From: Nitrospira_E sp052156535
Lineage (GTDB): Bacteria > Nitrospirota > Nitrospiria > Nitrospirales > UBA8639
Reading direction: 5' to 3'
Length of the DNA stretch: 64,000 nt
Assembly: GCF_052156535.1 (NCBI RefSeq)
Contig: NZ_JBQKUP010000026.1
Location: 1-64,000, forward strand
Each line of letters starts with the position of its first letter. Within the stretch, counting starts at the first letter, position 1. A model generated the notes under the pieces. The model searched no databases. It was given only the letters and a program-made list of their open reading frames with translations, and was not told the DNA's origin. Below are positions 35,998 to 45,119 of this stretch, piece after piece. A program made the translations under genes and the position numbers.

Positions 35998-38373
35998 ATG
36001 CAAAACCAAAGGAACGGACTATCGGTTAAAGAAGGCCTAACTGCCAATAATATTCAGAACACAATGTCTCATAGAGGGGCCTTCCTTCAAAGGTTTCCCA
36101 AAAACGACGTAAAGACTTTCACAAAATCAATCATGCATTTGTTTTCCTGCATGTTCCTCAATAAAATGTTGAGTTACATTCCGTTCTTAGCCTTAGCAAT
36201 TTTAGTCCCTTGCTCACCTGTTTTATCTGCATCACTCAGTATTTCGAATCTGACCGTGGCCAGTGGGCAAACGTATGTCGTACCCACCTCCGGCCTCCAG
36301 GTCGGGGGTACGGTGTATCGTGACCGCAGCTATACCTTTAAGACGGTCCCTTCCACCGTGCAGGGAGCCGCGTATATCCAAACCGCCAACAATGACAAAG
36401 CGGGGACCAATTCGAACTTCCTTAGCTTTTCGGTCAATCAACCGGTATCGGTGTATGTCGCCCATGGCGATCGTATTACATCGAAACCCTCGTGGCTGAG
36501 TAGCTTTACCGATACCGGCGCAAACCTGGTGACTTCCGATGCAACCTTCAGCCTGTTTGTGCGGGCCTTTCCCGCCGGCACCATTACCCTCGGGGGCAAT
36601 GCGAGCGGTGGATGTTGCAGCATGTATTCCGTCATCGTCCAAACAGCGGGTAGTACGACTACCTCAGCGCCCTCCACAGGCACTGGGAGCAATACCAGTA
36701 CATCGCCATCTTCCTCTTCACTTAGTCTTTCGAACCTGACCGTGGCCAGTGGGCAAACGTATGTCGTACCCACCTCCGGGCTCCAGGTCGGGGGTACGGT
36801 GTATCGTGACCGCAGCTATACCTTTAAGACGGTCCCTTCCAGCGTGCAGGGAGCCGCGTATATTCAAACCGCCAATAATGACAAAGCGGCGACCAATTCG
36901 AACTTCCTTAGCTTTACGGTCAATCAACCGGTATCGGTGTATGTCGCCCATGGCGATCGCATTACATCGAAACCCTCGTGGTTGAGTAGCTTTACCGATA
37001 CCGGCACGAATCTGGTGACTTCCGATGCAACCTTCAGCCTGTTTGTGCGGGCATTTCCCGCCGGCACTATTACCCTCGGGGGCAATGCAAGCGGTGGATG
37101 TTGCAGCATGTATTCCGTCATCGTGAAATCTGGGAGCGGGGGGACCACCACCACGCCTACCACCACCACGCCTACCACCACGCCTACCACCACGCCACCA
37201 CCCTCCTCGTCATCCAGTAATTCAAATGGGAATACCTATTTCGTGGCTGCGAGTAATGGAAACGATGGAAATTCAGGAACGCAATCAGCCCCGTTTAAAA
37301 CGCTTGAGAGGGGATTTGGTGTTTTATTGCCAGGTGACACTCTGTATGTCAGAGGTGGTACTTACCAAGGATTTTACTCTACTTTGAAGATTCCAAGCGG
37401 CAATTCCTGGTCCCAGCCTGTGACCATCAAAGCGTATCAACAAGAAAAAGTGGTGCTCACAGCGCCGCCACATAAGTCCGTTGTAATGTTCACTTCTGGA
37501 AGCCATTATATAATCTTGGATGGATTTATTATGGATGCAAAAGGAGGTGATTCGGCCATAGGGACTGGAGTCAATAGTCATCATATTAGGATTCTTAATG
37601 GTGAGGCTAAGAATGGCTACAAATCAGGGGTGAATGCACATTCAGGCTCAAGTTCCTTTGAGTTCATTAATCTCCGGATACACCATAACGGAAGTAATGA
37701 CTTTGATCATGGTTTATATCTTTCAACAAGTAATCATCTTGTGAAAAATTGTGAGATCTATCAAAATTCAGGCTGGGGTGTGCACATCTACAGTGGTGGG
37801 GGCAATAATCCAAGCAACAATCTCATTTTGAACAACAAAATTTATGACAATTCCAGATCGGGAAGAGGAGCGGGAATCGGACTTTATAGTGGGAGCGGAA
37901 ATTTCCTTGTCAACAATCTTATATGGGGCTCCCACGTCACGGGGATAGATGTGAATTCGGGGGGGTCGGGAAACGTGTATAACAATACTATTTATAAAGG
38001 AACCTATGGGATTTTACTGGGAGATAGTAGTTCCGCAGTCAAGGTCTATAATAATATTATCAGTTTGAGTTCCTCTCATGGGCTTGTGGTAGCGAAAAAT
38101 TCGAAGAACTCACAAATCAAAAATAATCTCATCTATGGGAGTGGAACGAAGGATTTAACCAACCACGCCTCTACCACTTCCACGAGCAAAAATTTGGAAG
38201 GAAATAATTACAATCCTAAATTTCAAAATCCTGGCAGCTTTGACTTCCATCTTCAAAGCGGAAGTCCAGCCATTGATGCAGGATTAAGTTTAAGTGAAAT
38301 AGTCAATGATTTTGATTACAATTCAAGGCCCAAAGGTAACAGCCACGATATTGGAGCCTATGAAAGGCCATAA
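35998..38373 (+). CDS. Secreted protein: two tandem beta domains, Thr/Ser linker, right-handed beta-helix
   Basis: 791 aa. A signal-peptide-like segment (YIPFLALAILVPCSPVLSA) ends near residue 78. Two near-identical 136-residue beta-rich domains follow (about 79-214 and 241-376), each beginning SISNLTVASGQTYVVP or similar and ending GGCCSMYSVIV. Next come a threonine/proline/serine linker and, from about residue 407, a DUF1565/pectate-lyase-like beta-helix (GNDGNSGTQSAPFKTLERG, GDTLYVRGGTY, repeated NN-x-I turns). Beta-helix proteins in such loci are lyases, epimerases or adhesins. GGAG nine bases upstream favours ATG 35998 over ATG 35959; a still later start is possible given the long N-terminus. 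A paralogue of the helix domain is at 38881-40176. Confidence 0.85.
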   Translation: MQNQRNGLSVKEGLTANNIQNTMSHRGAFLQRFPKNDVKTFTKSIMHLFSCMFLNKMLSYIPFLALAILVPCSPVLSASLSISNLTVASGQTYVVPTSGLQVGGTVYRDRSYTFKTVPSTVQGAAYIQTANNDKAGTNSNFLSFSVNQPVSVYVAHGDRITSKPSWLSSFTDTGANLVTSDATFSLFVRAFPAGTITLGGNASGGCCSMYSVIVQTAGSTTTSAPSTGTGSNTSTSPSSSSLSLSNLTVASGQTYVVPTSGLQVGGTVYRDRSYTFKTVPSSVQGAAYIQTANNDKAATNSNFLSFTVNQPVSVYVAHGDRITSKPSWLSSFTDTGTNLVTSDATFSLFVRAFPAGTITLGGNASGGCCSMYSVIVKSGSGGTTTTPTTTTPTTTPTTTPPPSSSSSNSNGNTYFVAASNGNDGNSGTQSAPFKTLERGFGVLLPGDTLYVRGGTYQGFYSTLKIPSGNSWSQPVTIKAYQQEKVVLTAPPHKSVVMFTSGSHYIILDGFIMDAKGGDSAIGTGVNSHHIRILNGEAKNGYKSGVNAHSGSSSFEFINLRIHHNGSNDFDHGLYLSTSNHLVKNCEIYQNSGWGVHIYSGGGNNPSNNLILNNKIYDNSRSGRGAGIGLYSGSGNFLVNNLIWGSHVTGIDVNSGGSGNVYNNTIYKGTYGILLGDSSSAVKVYNNIISLSSSHGLVVAKNSKNSQIKNNLIYGSGTKDLTNHASTTSTSKNLEGNNYNPKFQNPGSFDFHLQSGSPAIDAGLSLSEIVNDFDYNSRPKGNSHDIGAYERP
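36232..36638 (+). repeat. Tandem domain duplication, copy 1
   Basis: 407-bp unit encoding the first beta domain of the beta-helix protein. It matches the unit at 36718-37124 at nearly every base with an offset of exactly 486 bp, so the duplication is recent or kept uniform by gene conversion. The 79-bp spacer encodes a Ser/Thr-rich linker not shared by the second copy. Confidence 0.95.
36718..37124 (+). repeat. Tandem domain duplication, copy 2
   Basis: Second 407-bp copy of the unit starting at 36232. Most differences are single bases, many in third codon positions. Such a pair can expand or contract by recombination, so domain number may vary between strains. Confidence 0.95.
37140..37201 (+). 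repeat. ACC-rich short tandem repeat coding for a Thr/Pro linker
   Basis: Imperfect repeats of ACCACCACGCCT-type units encode the TTTTP/TTTP linker between the duplicated domains and the beta-helix. Short repeats of this kind change length by slippage; units that are multiples of three keep the frame. Confidence 0.85.
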
Positions 38374-38459
38374 GAATTAGTCTAAACATCTAAATTTACT
38401 AAGTTTTTCTTGAAGTGAAATTTTTGTTTATTCCATTATTTCTGTATGAAGGTCTTGGG

Positions 38460-38492
38460 TAGGCTCCTCTAATTATCAAGAGAAGGAGCCTA
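38460..38492. terminator. Hairpin downstream of the first beta-helix gene
   Basis: TAGGCTCCT (38460-38468) and AGGAGCCTA (38484-38492) form a perfect 9-bp stem with a 15-base loop, about 90 bp after the stop. No T-run follows directly, so it is a stem-loop with possible terminator or RNA-stabilising function. Confidence 0.4.
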
Positions 38493-38565
38493 TCCACTCC
38501 TCCACAAAAGATAATTTACTTTTTTTGGAAAAGGATGGGATGCTTATCTAAGAAATAATATAGAA

Positions 38566-38693
38566 TCAATCGCGACACACTTGTTGGACCGCCTCTTCTT
38601 TGAACTCATCGGCAAATCGCCCCTTCTTCATACCGTATCCTCCCATGATTTAAATTAAAGTCTAGTAGTGTCTCCTGATTCGGAGGAAGTCCA
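38566..38693 (-). mobile_element. IS3-family left-end remnant with start of orfA
   Basis: Reading leftward from 38693: an end-like sequence beginning TGGACTTCCTCC, a ribosome site GGGAGG, then ATG 38631 and 21 codons, MKKGRFADEFKEEAVQQV and three more, before a TGA at 38566. This is the N-terminus of an IS3-family OrfA helix-turn-helix protein (RF-x-x-EFK-x-EAV pattern). The rest of the element is missing. No full-length copy is in the window. Confidence 0.75.
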
Positions 38694-38880
38694 CTTTTGT
38701 CTTTTGATTACAGATGCTTGAATTCTTTATAATAATTAAAGATTGTTGGTGTCGAGGAATTTGGCCTAGTTTCTATCGAACTTCAAGAGAGAAATACAAA
38801 ACTAAAGTTTTGGCTGATTCTGTCGAATCTTCTTTCAGTGTGACAGCAATCGGTCATTCTTTATCTTTTGGAGGGCTGAA

Positions 38881-40176
38881 ATGAGACATTGGAATAATCA
38901 TGGATTAATAAAGCTTTGTCTCGCTTTTGTATTGGTGCTGAGCGTGGAGTTACTCATTATTGGGAATCCAAGCGATGCCATTTCTAAAGAATATTTTGTC
39001 GAAGCGAGCAATGGAAATGACAAAAATCCAGGGACTATTGAAAAGCCTTTTCTGACTCTTGAGAAGGGAGGCAGTATACTTAATCCAGGAGATACCCTTT
39101 ATGCGAGGGGGGGGACTTACACAAGGACCCATTCCATGTGGAATCCTGGGAGCGGGAATTCCTGGGAAAATCCAGTCACGATTAAGGCTTATAAAAATGA
39201 AAAAGTGATTGTGAAGCCATTACCTGGGAGCCCTGTCTTTCAGTTTGAAGACGGTAAAAGATACATTATCATGGATGGTTTCACCATTGATGCTCAAGGT
39301 GGGACTTATGGAATATGGTCTGGTGAGGGAAGCCACCACTTCCGTATTCTCAACAGTGAAGTCATGAATGGCTCAAAAACGGGAATTATCACCAGTAAGT
39401 ATTCTGAATATCATGAGTTCATCAACCTTAAGGTACATGATAATGGGTCAACTGATTTGGATCATGGTTTTTACATTTCAACCAGTAAACATCTAGTAAA
39501 AGATTGTTTGATTTTTCGCAATTCCGGATGGGGCGTGCACATCTACAGTGGGAGTGGAAACAGCCCGAGTTATAATAAAATTATAAATAACAAAATCTAT
39601 AACAATAATAGATCAGGGCAAAGAGGACGTGGGTTAGGAATATATTCAGGGACCCAAAATGTGGCCATAAACAATCTTATTTGGGGGAATCTTGATGGTA
39701 TTCATGTAGACTATGGTGCATCAGCCACAAAAATTTATCATAATACAGTTTATGCAGATGACCGCTATGGAATATGGCTGGGGAGCAAAAGTGACGCCGC
39801 ACTGGTGAAGAACAATATTATTTATATTCCCAATGCTTCTTATGGCCTGATGATCTCCCAGGGGAGTGGTGCCTCTATTGTTGAAAACAATCTCATTGTT
39901 GCGAATACGCCTGTTGCCCAGAAGGAACCGAAGGCGAACCTTAGCGGAAATCTTGTTGGGAATAGTTACAACCCTGGATTTGTGGATGCCACCAACCATG
40001 ATTTCCGTCTCACTAAAGTAAGTTCCGCCATAGGAAAAGGCCTTGTGATTGCCGAAGTTGAAACTGATTTTGACGGTGTTCAAAGAAATCTTAAAGGCCC
40101 ATCCGATATTGGTGCTTATGCTTTTGGCGCCTCATTAGCACCACCAACTAGTCTTGAAATAATTTCTCATAGATAA
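38881..40176 (+). CDS. Secreted right-handed beta-helix protein
   Basis: 431 aa. Signal peptide (LCLAFVLVLSVELLIIGNPS) followed directly by the beta-helix: ASNGNDKNPGTIEKPFLTLE, GDTLYARGGTYTRTH, then rungs with repeated NN-x-I/L turns (IINNKIYNNNR, VAINNLIWGN, VKNNIIYI). It is homologous to the C-terminal half of the protein at 35998-38373 but lacks the duplicated N-terminal domains and linker. Probable extracellular or periplasmic glycan-active or glycan-binding protein. Catalytic residues cannot be picked with confidence. It lies between two IS3 remnants. Confidence 0.85.
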   Translation: MRHWNNHGLIKLCLAFVLVLSVELLIIGNPSDAISKEYFVEASNGNDKNPGTIEKPFLTLEKGGSILNPGDTLYARGGTYTRTHSMWNPGSGNSWENPVTIKAYKNEKVIVKPLPGSPVFQFEDGKRYIIMDGFTIDAQGGTYGIWSGEGSHHFRILNSEVMNGSKTGIITSKYSEYHEFINLKVHDNGSTDLDHGFYISTSKHLVKDCLIFRNSGWGVHIYSGSGNSPSYNKIINNKIYNNNRSGQRGRGLGIYSGTQNVAINNLIWGNLDGIHVDYGASATKIYHNTVYADDRYGIWLGSKSDAALVKNNIIYIPNASYGLMISQGSGASIVENNLIVANTPVAQKEPKANLSGNLVGNSYNPGFVDATNHDFRLTKVSSAIGKGLVIAEVETDFDGVQRNLKGPSDIGAYAFGASLAPPTSLEIISHR

Positions 40177-40196
40177 GATGAAGTAAGTGAAGCTCG

Positions 40197-40220
40197 CCCC
40201 AGCAATCTGGGGGCATCTTT
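40197..40220 (+). terminator. Probable intrinsic terminator after the second beta-helix gene
   Basis: CCCCAG-CAAT-CTGGGG (40197-40212) is a perfect 6-bp GC-rich stem with a 4-base loop, 20 bp after the stop codon, followed by GCATCTTT. The T-run is short but position and stem are right. Confidence 0.55.
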
Positions 40221-40539
40221 AAAATGTTATGTCTAATCACATTTGCGAATTCCCCCCTCAGCAAGCTGGTTGATCCTGCGCTGTTTTTTTGAATCTGCGT
40301 CAAGACCTACAGCCCTTTCTCACCCATATTCAAAAGAAGTACACCACATATTCCTTTGTCAGGAGGTTGTGTATGGAAGAAAGCTAAAGGCATTATGATC
40401 TGAAAGAAGGGACCCTCATCTATTGAACAAGAAATTCAAAGTCACGACCGGCTAGAAGGTTTCCAACCGGTCGCACCGGATTTGCTCAAGCTGGATTCTC
40501 GCGCCGAGGCACCGAATCAGAGATGGACCAGTAATATAA
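40221..40539. other. Non-coding stretch
   Basis: About 320 bp with no supported gene. CGACCGG (40445-40451) and CCGGTCG (40467-40473) form a perfect 7-bp inverted repeat; this could be a hairpin or the debris of an element end next to the IS3 remnant. Confidence 0.4.
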
Positions 40540-40985
40540 ATTTAATATAGCCCGACTATGGGTGGCTCTATCTCGGCTTCCGGTAGATTGGTATACGAGT
40601 TATCGTGGGCTGGGCAATGAATCGATGAATGTCGCAATAATTGGTGTGTGCCGTCTGAGCATGAACCTGTTCCGGCTCGGCTTTTCGAAATGAAAATTTC
40701 TTCACTCTGATCGGCAAACAGTACTGCGCAAAGCGCCATGAGCGGTTGATTAACAGCATCGGACAGTACTATAGCAGGGGGGGCGCCGAGCGACCTGTTA
40801 CGATGACGCTGTCAAAAATGGTTTCTTTCACATGCTGAAGGTCGATTTTTTCCACCAATACCGATACGTGACGCGGCGCATGGCGTAATCTAGCATTTTT
40901 TAGTACGAAACCTATTGCAATCGGCAAAAAAGGCATTCGGCGACCTGCACAAATCCCGATGCTATTTGAGGGGCCAGCTTAACCC
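40540..40985 (+). mobile_element. IS3-family transposase (orfB) remnant
   Basis: Decayed C-terminal half of an IS3-family OrfB integrase. Recognisable pieces in order and in changing frames: GWLYLGF then VIVGWAMN (the family's GWLYLA...IVGWAM), ERLINSIGQYYSR (LIHHSDRGSQYCS), FFHMLKVDFFHQYRYVTR (the block after the catalytic Glu) and NRQKRHSA (YNRKRRHSALGY). Many stops and frameshifts, so dead. Orientation is opposite to the orfA remnant at 38566-38693. Confidence 0.85.
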
Positions 40986-41279
40986 TGGGTTTCATGTTAG
41001 GGGGAAGTTTAGGTGTAATTTAAGCTATTGTTAGATATAGACAGCCGGATTATCAATACAGATCGACCAGGTCAAAAATACACTTTTGAGTTTCGGGTAG
41101 GCTGATTTACAGGGAAGTTATAGCGAAATGTCTGCTGGAAAGTTGAAAAGACGCGCGTCTCCGCTGGCCATGGGCGTTGCGGGACTTCCACCACAACTAC
41201 CACGGAGAGACGCTATGATAGAAGGAGTGGAGCTGAACGATTGAAGACGAACGGATGGGCTGATGGTGTTTATGCGATC

Positions 41280-41815
41280 GAGTGGCCGCGGCCTGAATGC
41301 GGCAAATTTGAACACGGAGGTAAACGAGGTGATGGCCTCTTCTGGGGAACAGCGGGATGAGCTGACTCGAGCCGTGGTGGTCCGCACTGGCCATTATCCG
41401 GGGTAGGACATTCCGACGGGAATTGGAACAGTGCCGGTGCAAGTGCCCAAGATGCAGAGTCTGCAGGGCCACCCTGTGACCCTCCGCTCGGCATAGGTTC
41501 CCCCGTATGTTCGCAAGAGGGCGAATCGGAAAGCTGCCATTCCGTGGCTCTCCTTTAAAAGCCTTACTGGGCCCAGACCCTAACGCCTCACCGATAGCAC
41601 GGGATCGATTTAAGCAAGCCTGACGGGCCGAGGATGAGGTCTGGCATCAGTGCCGAGTGGATGCGAAGCAGGGGTTCTATATCTGGATCGATGGGATTTA
41701 GAGTGGCCTCCAGGCCGAGCAGCACCGGCTGTGTGCTTTGGTGTTTATCGACATGAACGCGCAGGATCAGAAGCATTGCTTGGCGATTGCAGACGGGGAA
41801 GGTGAGTTGTCCTAA
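41280..41815 (+). mobile_element. IS256-family transposase remnant
   Basis: Pieces of an IS256-family transposase in order, broken by stops and frameshifts: SSGEQRDELTRAVVVRTGHY, DIPTGIGTVPVQVPKMQSLQ, VPPYVRKRANRKAAIPWL, KALLGPDPNASPIARDRFKQ, then FYIWIDGI and SGLQAEQHRLCALVFIDMNA followed by HCLAIADGEGEL (the WVDGIY and following strand with the catalytic Asp in intact enzymes). The C-terminal third is missing. G+C is higher than that of the genes around it, consistent with an outside origin. It ends about 70 bp before the next glycosyltransferase gene. Confidence 0.87.
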
Positions 41816-41887
41816 ACACTCTAGGCAAGCCCAAGTTAATCTAAAGTTAGGAATGTTTTAGCGGAATCTTAAAAGATCAAAATTGGT

Positions 41888-42892
41888 ATGGCTGAATCTC
41901 AAAAATTGCGTGTCCTAGCCGTGACAAACCTCTATCCTTCTCAAAGGTTCCCTACTTCCGGCACCTTTGTTGAACAACAGATTTGTGGTCTCCGAAAAGT
42001 AGGTTTGGATGTGGAAGTATTATTTGTTGATCGGAAGCAAAATGGGATTAGGGAATACTTCCATCTGGGCCGACGAATTCAGCAGAGTTGTAAGGAATTT
42101 TCTCCGGATATTGTTCATTCAATGTATGGAGGAATTATTGCGGAAACAATGACGCGGGTTATTAGGGATAGGCCCACGGTTGTCTCATTTTGTGGATCTG
42201 ATTTACTTGGTGAAAAATTATCTGGGTTTTTAAGAAATGGAATTTCTGGTCTGGGAGTACGGGCTTCCTGGAAGGCGGCAGAACGCTCAAATGGAATTAT
42301 TGTAAAGTCCAGGAATCTCTTGGATGCATTGCCCAGGGGTATTCCAATGTCAAAGGTAAAAATAATTCCTAATGGTGTTAATTTGGATCGTTTTAGACTC
42401 CTTGATCGAGATGAATGTCGTGAGCAATTAGGTTGGACCTCCAAGTATTTTCATTTGCTCTTTCCTACAAACTCAGGTGATCCTTGTAAACGGTATTTTT
42501 TGGCGAAAGCCGCCATAGAAATTATCCGGAAAAAAGGAATACAAACTGAGCTTCATCAGCTCTGTGGGGTGCCTCATAATGAAGTGCCTCTTTGGCTTAA
42601 TGCCAGTGACGCAATAATTCTTACTTCTCTCCATGAAGGATCCCCAAATATAATAAAAGAAGCGCTTGCCTGTAATTTGCCTATCGTTTCGGTCGACGTA
42701 GGTGATGTTAAGGAACGTATACAGAAAATTGAAGGATGTTATATTGCAATGCCAGACCCTGATGATTTGGGGGAGAAACTGCAGTTGGTCCAAGCTGGAA
42801 AGCAAAGAGTATCAGGGCGATGCAGCATGCAGGAGTTGTCCCTTGAGAAGGTTGCAATTCGTCTAAGAAATCTCTACGAAGAGCTATTATAG
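41888..42892 (+). CDS. Glycosyltransferase family 4
   Basis: 334 aa, slightly short for GT4. VTNLYPSQRFPTSGTFVEQQ at the start, VHSMYGGIIAET in the acceptor domain, KVKIIPNGVNLDRF and EGSPNIIKEALACNLPIV (E-x7-E) in the donor domain. First intact gene after the insertion-sequence remnants, so it may need its own promoter; none is obvious. Confidence 0.88.
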   Translation: MAESQKLRVLAVTNLYPSQRFPTSGTFVEQQICGLRKVGLDVEVLFVDRKQNGIREYFHLGRRIQQSCKEFSPDIVHSMYGGIIAETMTRVIRDRPTVVSFCGSDLLGEKLSGFLRNGISGLGVRASWKAAERSNGIIVKSRNLLDALPRGIPMSKVKIIPNGVNLDRFRLLDRDECREQLGWTSKYFHLLFPTNSGDPCKRYFLAKAAIEIIRKKGIQTELHQLCGVPHNEVPLWLNASDAIILTSLHEGSPNIIKEALACNLPIVSVDVGDVKERIQKIEGCYIAMPDPDDLGEKLQLVQAGKQRVSGRCSMQELSLEKVAIRLRNLYEELL

Positions 42893-42951
42893 GATTTATT
42901 GAAACAGGAGCGGTATATTATTATGCAGCATTCTGCTGGAAAGAATGTATT

Positions 42952-44163
42952 GTGCATTTAATCATACTAACCCAATACTTTCCACCTGAGGTTGGGGCAC
43001 CACAGGCGCGACTTTCAGAGTTATGTCGTCATTTTGTCCAGCGCGGTCATTCTGTCACGGTGTTGACAGGCATGCCTAATTATCCCCAAGGGAAAATTCT
43101 CGACGGATACGGTGGAGTCATTCGACGCGAAACTTCTGAGGGGATGGATATTATTCGGACTTTCATTTATCCGACACAGAAAGCTAACTTTATCTATAGG
43201 TTAACCAATTATTTTTCGTTTGCCCTGTCGTCAGCTTTCCTGGGTGCCTTTGTTCTTCCTCGAGCCGATTTCTTGTTTGTCGAAAGTCCCCCGCTTTTTT
43301 TGGGGTTGTCCGGATTTTGGTTAAGCAGGTTGAAGCGGACGCGAATGATTTTTAATGTCTCAGACCTCTGGCCTGAATCGGCGGTGGAGTTAGGAGTATT
43401 GGATAGGAATAGTTTTGCATATCAATTAAGCGCACGATTGGAAAAGTTTTGCTATCAGCAGGCATGGCTGATAACGGGCCAATCCAAGAGTATCATGGAG
43501 GACATTCGGACCCGCTTTCCTGATCGTCCGACTTTTCATCTTTCTAATGGCGTCGATACCAAAGTGTTTCATCCCGACAGAAAGACCCAAGAAGCCTCCG
43601 AAGCTATAGGCAAGGGCAAAAACTGTATTGTGTTATATGCCGGGTTACATGGCCTGGCTCAAGGTTTGGAACAAGCACTGGCTGCGGCAGAACTGCTTCG
43701 GACAGAGGACAATTTGAAATTTGTGCTTATTGGCAGCGGCCCCACGAAAAATTCCTTGGTTGAGCAGGGCAGACAGAGTAATTTGAATAACGTATGTTTT
43801 CTGGATTCCCGCCCGGCCCGGGAAATTCCGGCGTTGGTGGCCTCCGCTGATATTGTATTGGTGCCACTAAAGATGTATATCACTGGAGCGGTCCCCTCCA
43901 AGTTATACGAAGCCATGGCTAGCGGACGTCCAGTGATATTGGTTGCGGGTGGCGAAGCAGCAGAAATCGTGCGCGACCATCAAACTGGAATGGTGGTAGA
44001 GCCGGGAGATGTCGCCAGCCTGGTACAGGCCATTCAGGCTCTGTATACCCAACCCGACCTTCGTAAGACCTTAGGGGAGAATGGTCGTCGAGTGGCTGAA
44101 CAATACTTTGATCGGACCACCATTGCCGCGCGTTTCATTGATCATTTGGAAACTTGCTTATGA
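42952..44163 (+). CDS. Glycosyltransferase family 4, WbuB-like
   Basis: 403 aa. ILTQYFPPEVGAPQARLSEL and TGMPNYPQGKILDGY are characteristic of WbuB-type enzymes, which in O-antigen loci transfer N-acetyl amino-dideoxyhexoses. NVSDLWPESAVELGVL and VPSKLYEAMASGRPVI (E-x7-E) complete the fold. GTG start with GGAAAG eight bases upstream. The stop codon overlaps the start of a wecB remnant (ATGA), so the two were once translationally coupled. Confidence 0.88.
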   Translation: MHLIILTQYFPPEVGAPQARLSELCRHFVQRGHSVTVLTGMPNYPQGKILDGYGGVIRRETSEGMDIIRTFIYPTQKANFIYRLTNYFSFALSSAFLGAFVLPRADFLFVESPPLFLGLSGFWLSRLKRTRMIFNVSDLWPESAVELGVLDRNSFAYQLSARLEKFCYQQAWLITGQSKSIMEDIRTRFPDRPTFHLSNGVDTKVFHPDRKTQEASEAIGKGKNCIVLYAGLHGLAQGLEQALAAAELLRTEDNLKFVLIGSGPTKNSLVEQGRQSNLNNVCFLDSRPAREIPALVASADIVLVPLKMYITGAVPSKLYEAMASGRPVILVAGGEAAEIVRDHQTGMVVEPGDVASLVQAIQALYTQPDLRKTLGENGRRVAEQYFDRTTIAARFIDHLETCL

Positions 44164-44498
44164 TTAAGGTTTGTCGACCCATTGGGTTATTTGGATTTTT
44201 TGGCCTTAATGGCTAAGGCTCGGTTAGTTCTTACCGATTCAGGTGAAATCCAGGAAGAAACCACGATTTTGGGAGTGGCTTGTGTCACGCAATACCGAGC
44301 GTCCTATTACTATAGAATCAGGAACGAATCGGCTGGCAGGAGTTACCAGGGGAAGGTATTATCGGGGCGGCCAGAGATGCTCTCTCTCAAAAATCCTTAC
44401 ACGCCGTATCACCCACGCTTTGGGACGGAAAGGCGGCCGGTCGGATTGTTGATGTGTTAGAAAAAGAACTGTGGGGACAACTAGACGATCAGTTTTGA
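44161..44498 (+). pseudogene. wecB: UDP-GlcNAc 2-epimerase, gutted remnant
   Basis: The first codons (ATG ATT AAG GTT, MIKV) overlap the preceding stop, as in an intact coupled wecB. The sequence then jumps to the C-terminal third: GYLDFLALMAKARLVLTDSG, IQEETTILGVACVT, RNTERPITIESGTNRLAG, and finally SLHAVSPTLWDGKAAGRIVD. The middle two thirds of the gene are absent and at least two further frameshifts separate the pieces. The enzyme that would make UDP-ManNAc is therefore lost from this locus unless encoded elsewhere. Confidence 0.88.
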
Positions 44499-45119
44499 CA
44501 TGTTTTGCATTCCAAAAGATGATAATTCCTCAACTTCATGCGAAGCGGCAGAAAGAGATTTGATATCTCTGATTCAGACCAGTCATTTGTGGCGTCGGTG
44601 GCTTGCTGATTTCCTACCTTGTTTTCTGTAGAATTTCCTCCCTTTGTGATATTCTAGCCGATTGAAGCCGGCGCTTCTTTATACATGATTGGAAATGGCA
44701 TAGTTATACTTTCTACTTTGCAGCCCGACTTTTGGTGAAAACCTCTAGGCCTTTGAATCGTTCCCGACAAACCTCTGTCAACCTGCGTTTTGAAATTTTT
44801 ATCCCCGAAGCACATCAAAGTGTAAAATAAAAGGGGAGGTGCGGGGATCAAGAGGACCCCCTCACTTGGTGAAGGGAATTTGTGCTGTGCGTATGGCCTG
44901 TCATCGTTTGAGGGTTTGTAAGGTGGATATCATCGATTCAAAGAAGGATGATAGGTTCAGGAAAAGGCGAGGGAGATAGGGCTAGTAGATTTTGCCTGGA
45001 CAGTGTCATGGTGAACTTCTTAACGAACGCATTGAAATCTAGATCTAATCCCAATATTTAGATGTCCGTAAAAAATTCTTTTTTAGGGTCAGTCGTGAAG
45101 TTGGGATGCAGGTGGTGCT
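44499..45119. other. Non-coding stretch
   Basis: About 620 bp after the wecB remnant. No gene, RNA or mobile element recognised; one GC-rich imperfect hairpin near 44842-44866. A ribosome site (AGGTGG) for the next gene lies at its end. Confidence 0.5.

Noticed and set aside
36232..37193. Several long minus-strand open frames (up to 136 codons) opposite the duplicated domains
   Set aside because: They repeat in both copies only because the DNA repeats, and arise from the GC-rich codon pattern of the plus-strand gene. No start signals.
37140..37201. Short direct repeats resembling a small CRISPR or iteron array
   Set aside because: The units are 12-15 bp, contiguous, without spacers, and lie inside a coding frame as a Thr/Pro linker.
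40445..40473. 7-bp inverted repeat as an insertion-sequence terminus
   Set aside because: It does not resemble the ends of IS3 or IS256 elements, and no target duplication is visible; left only as a possible hairpin.
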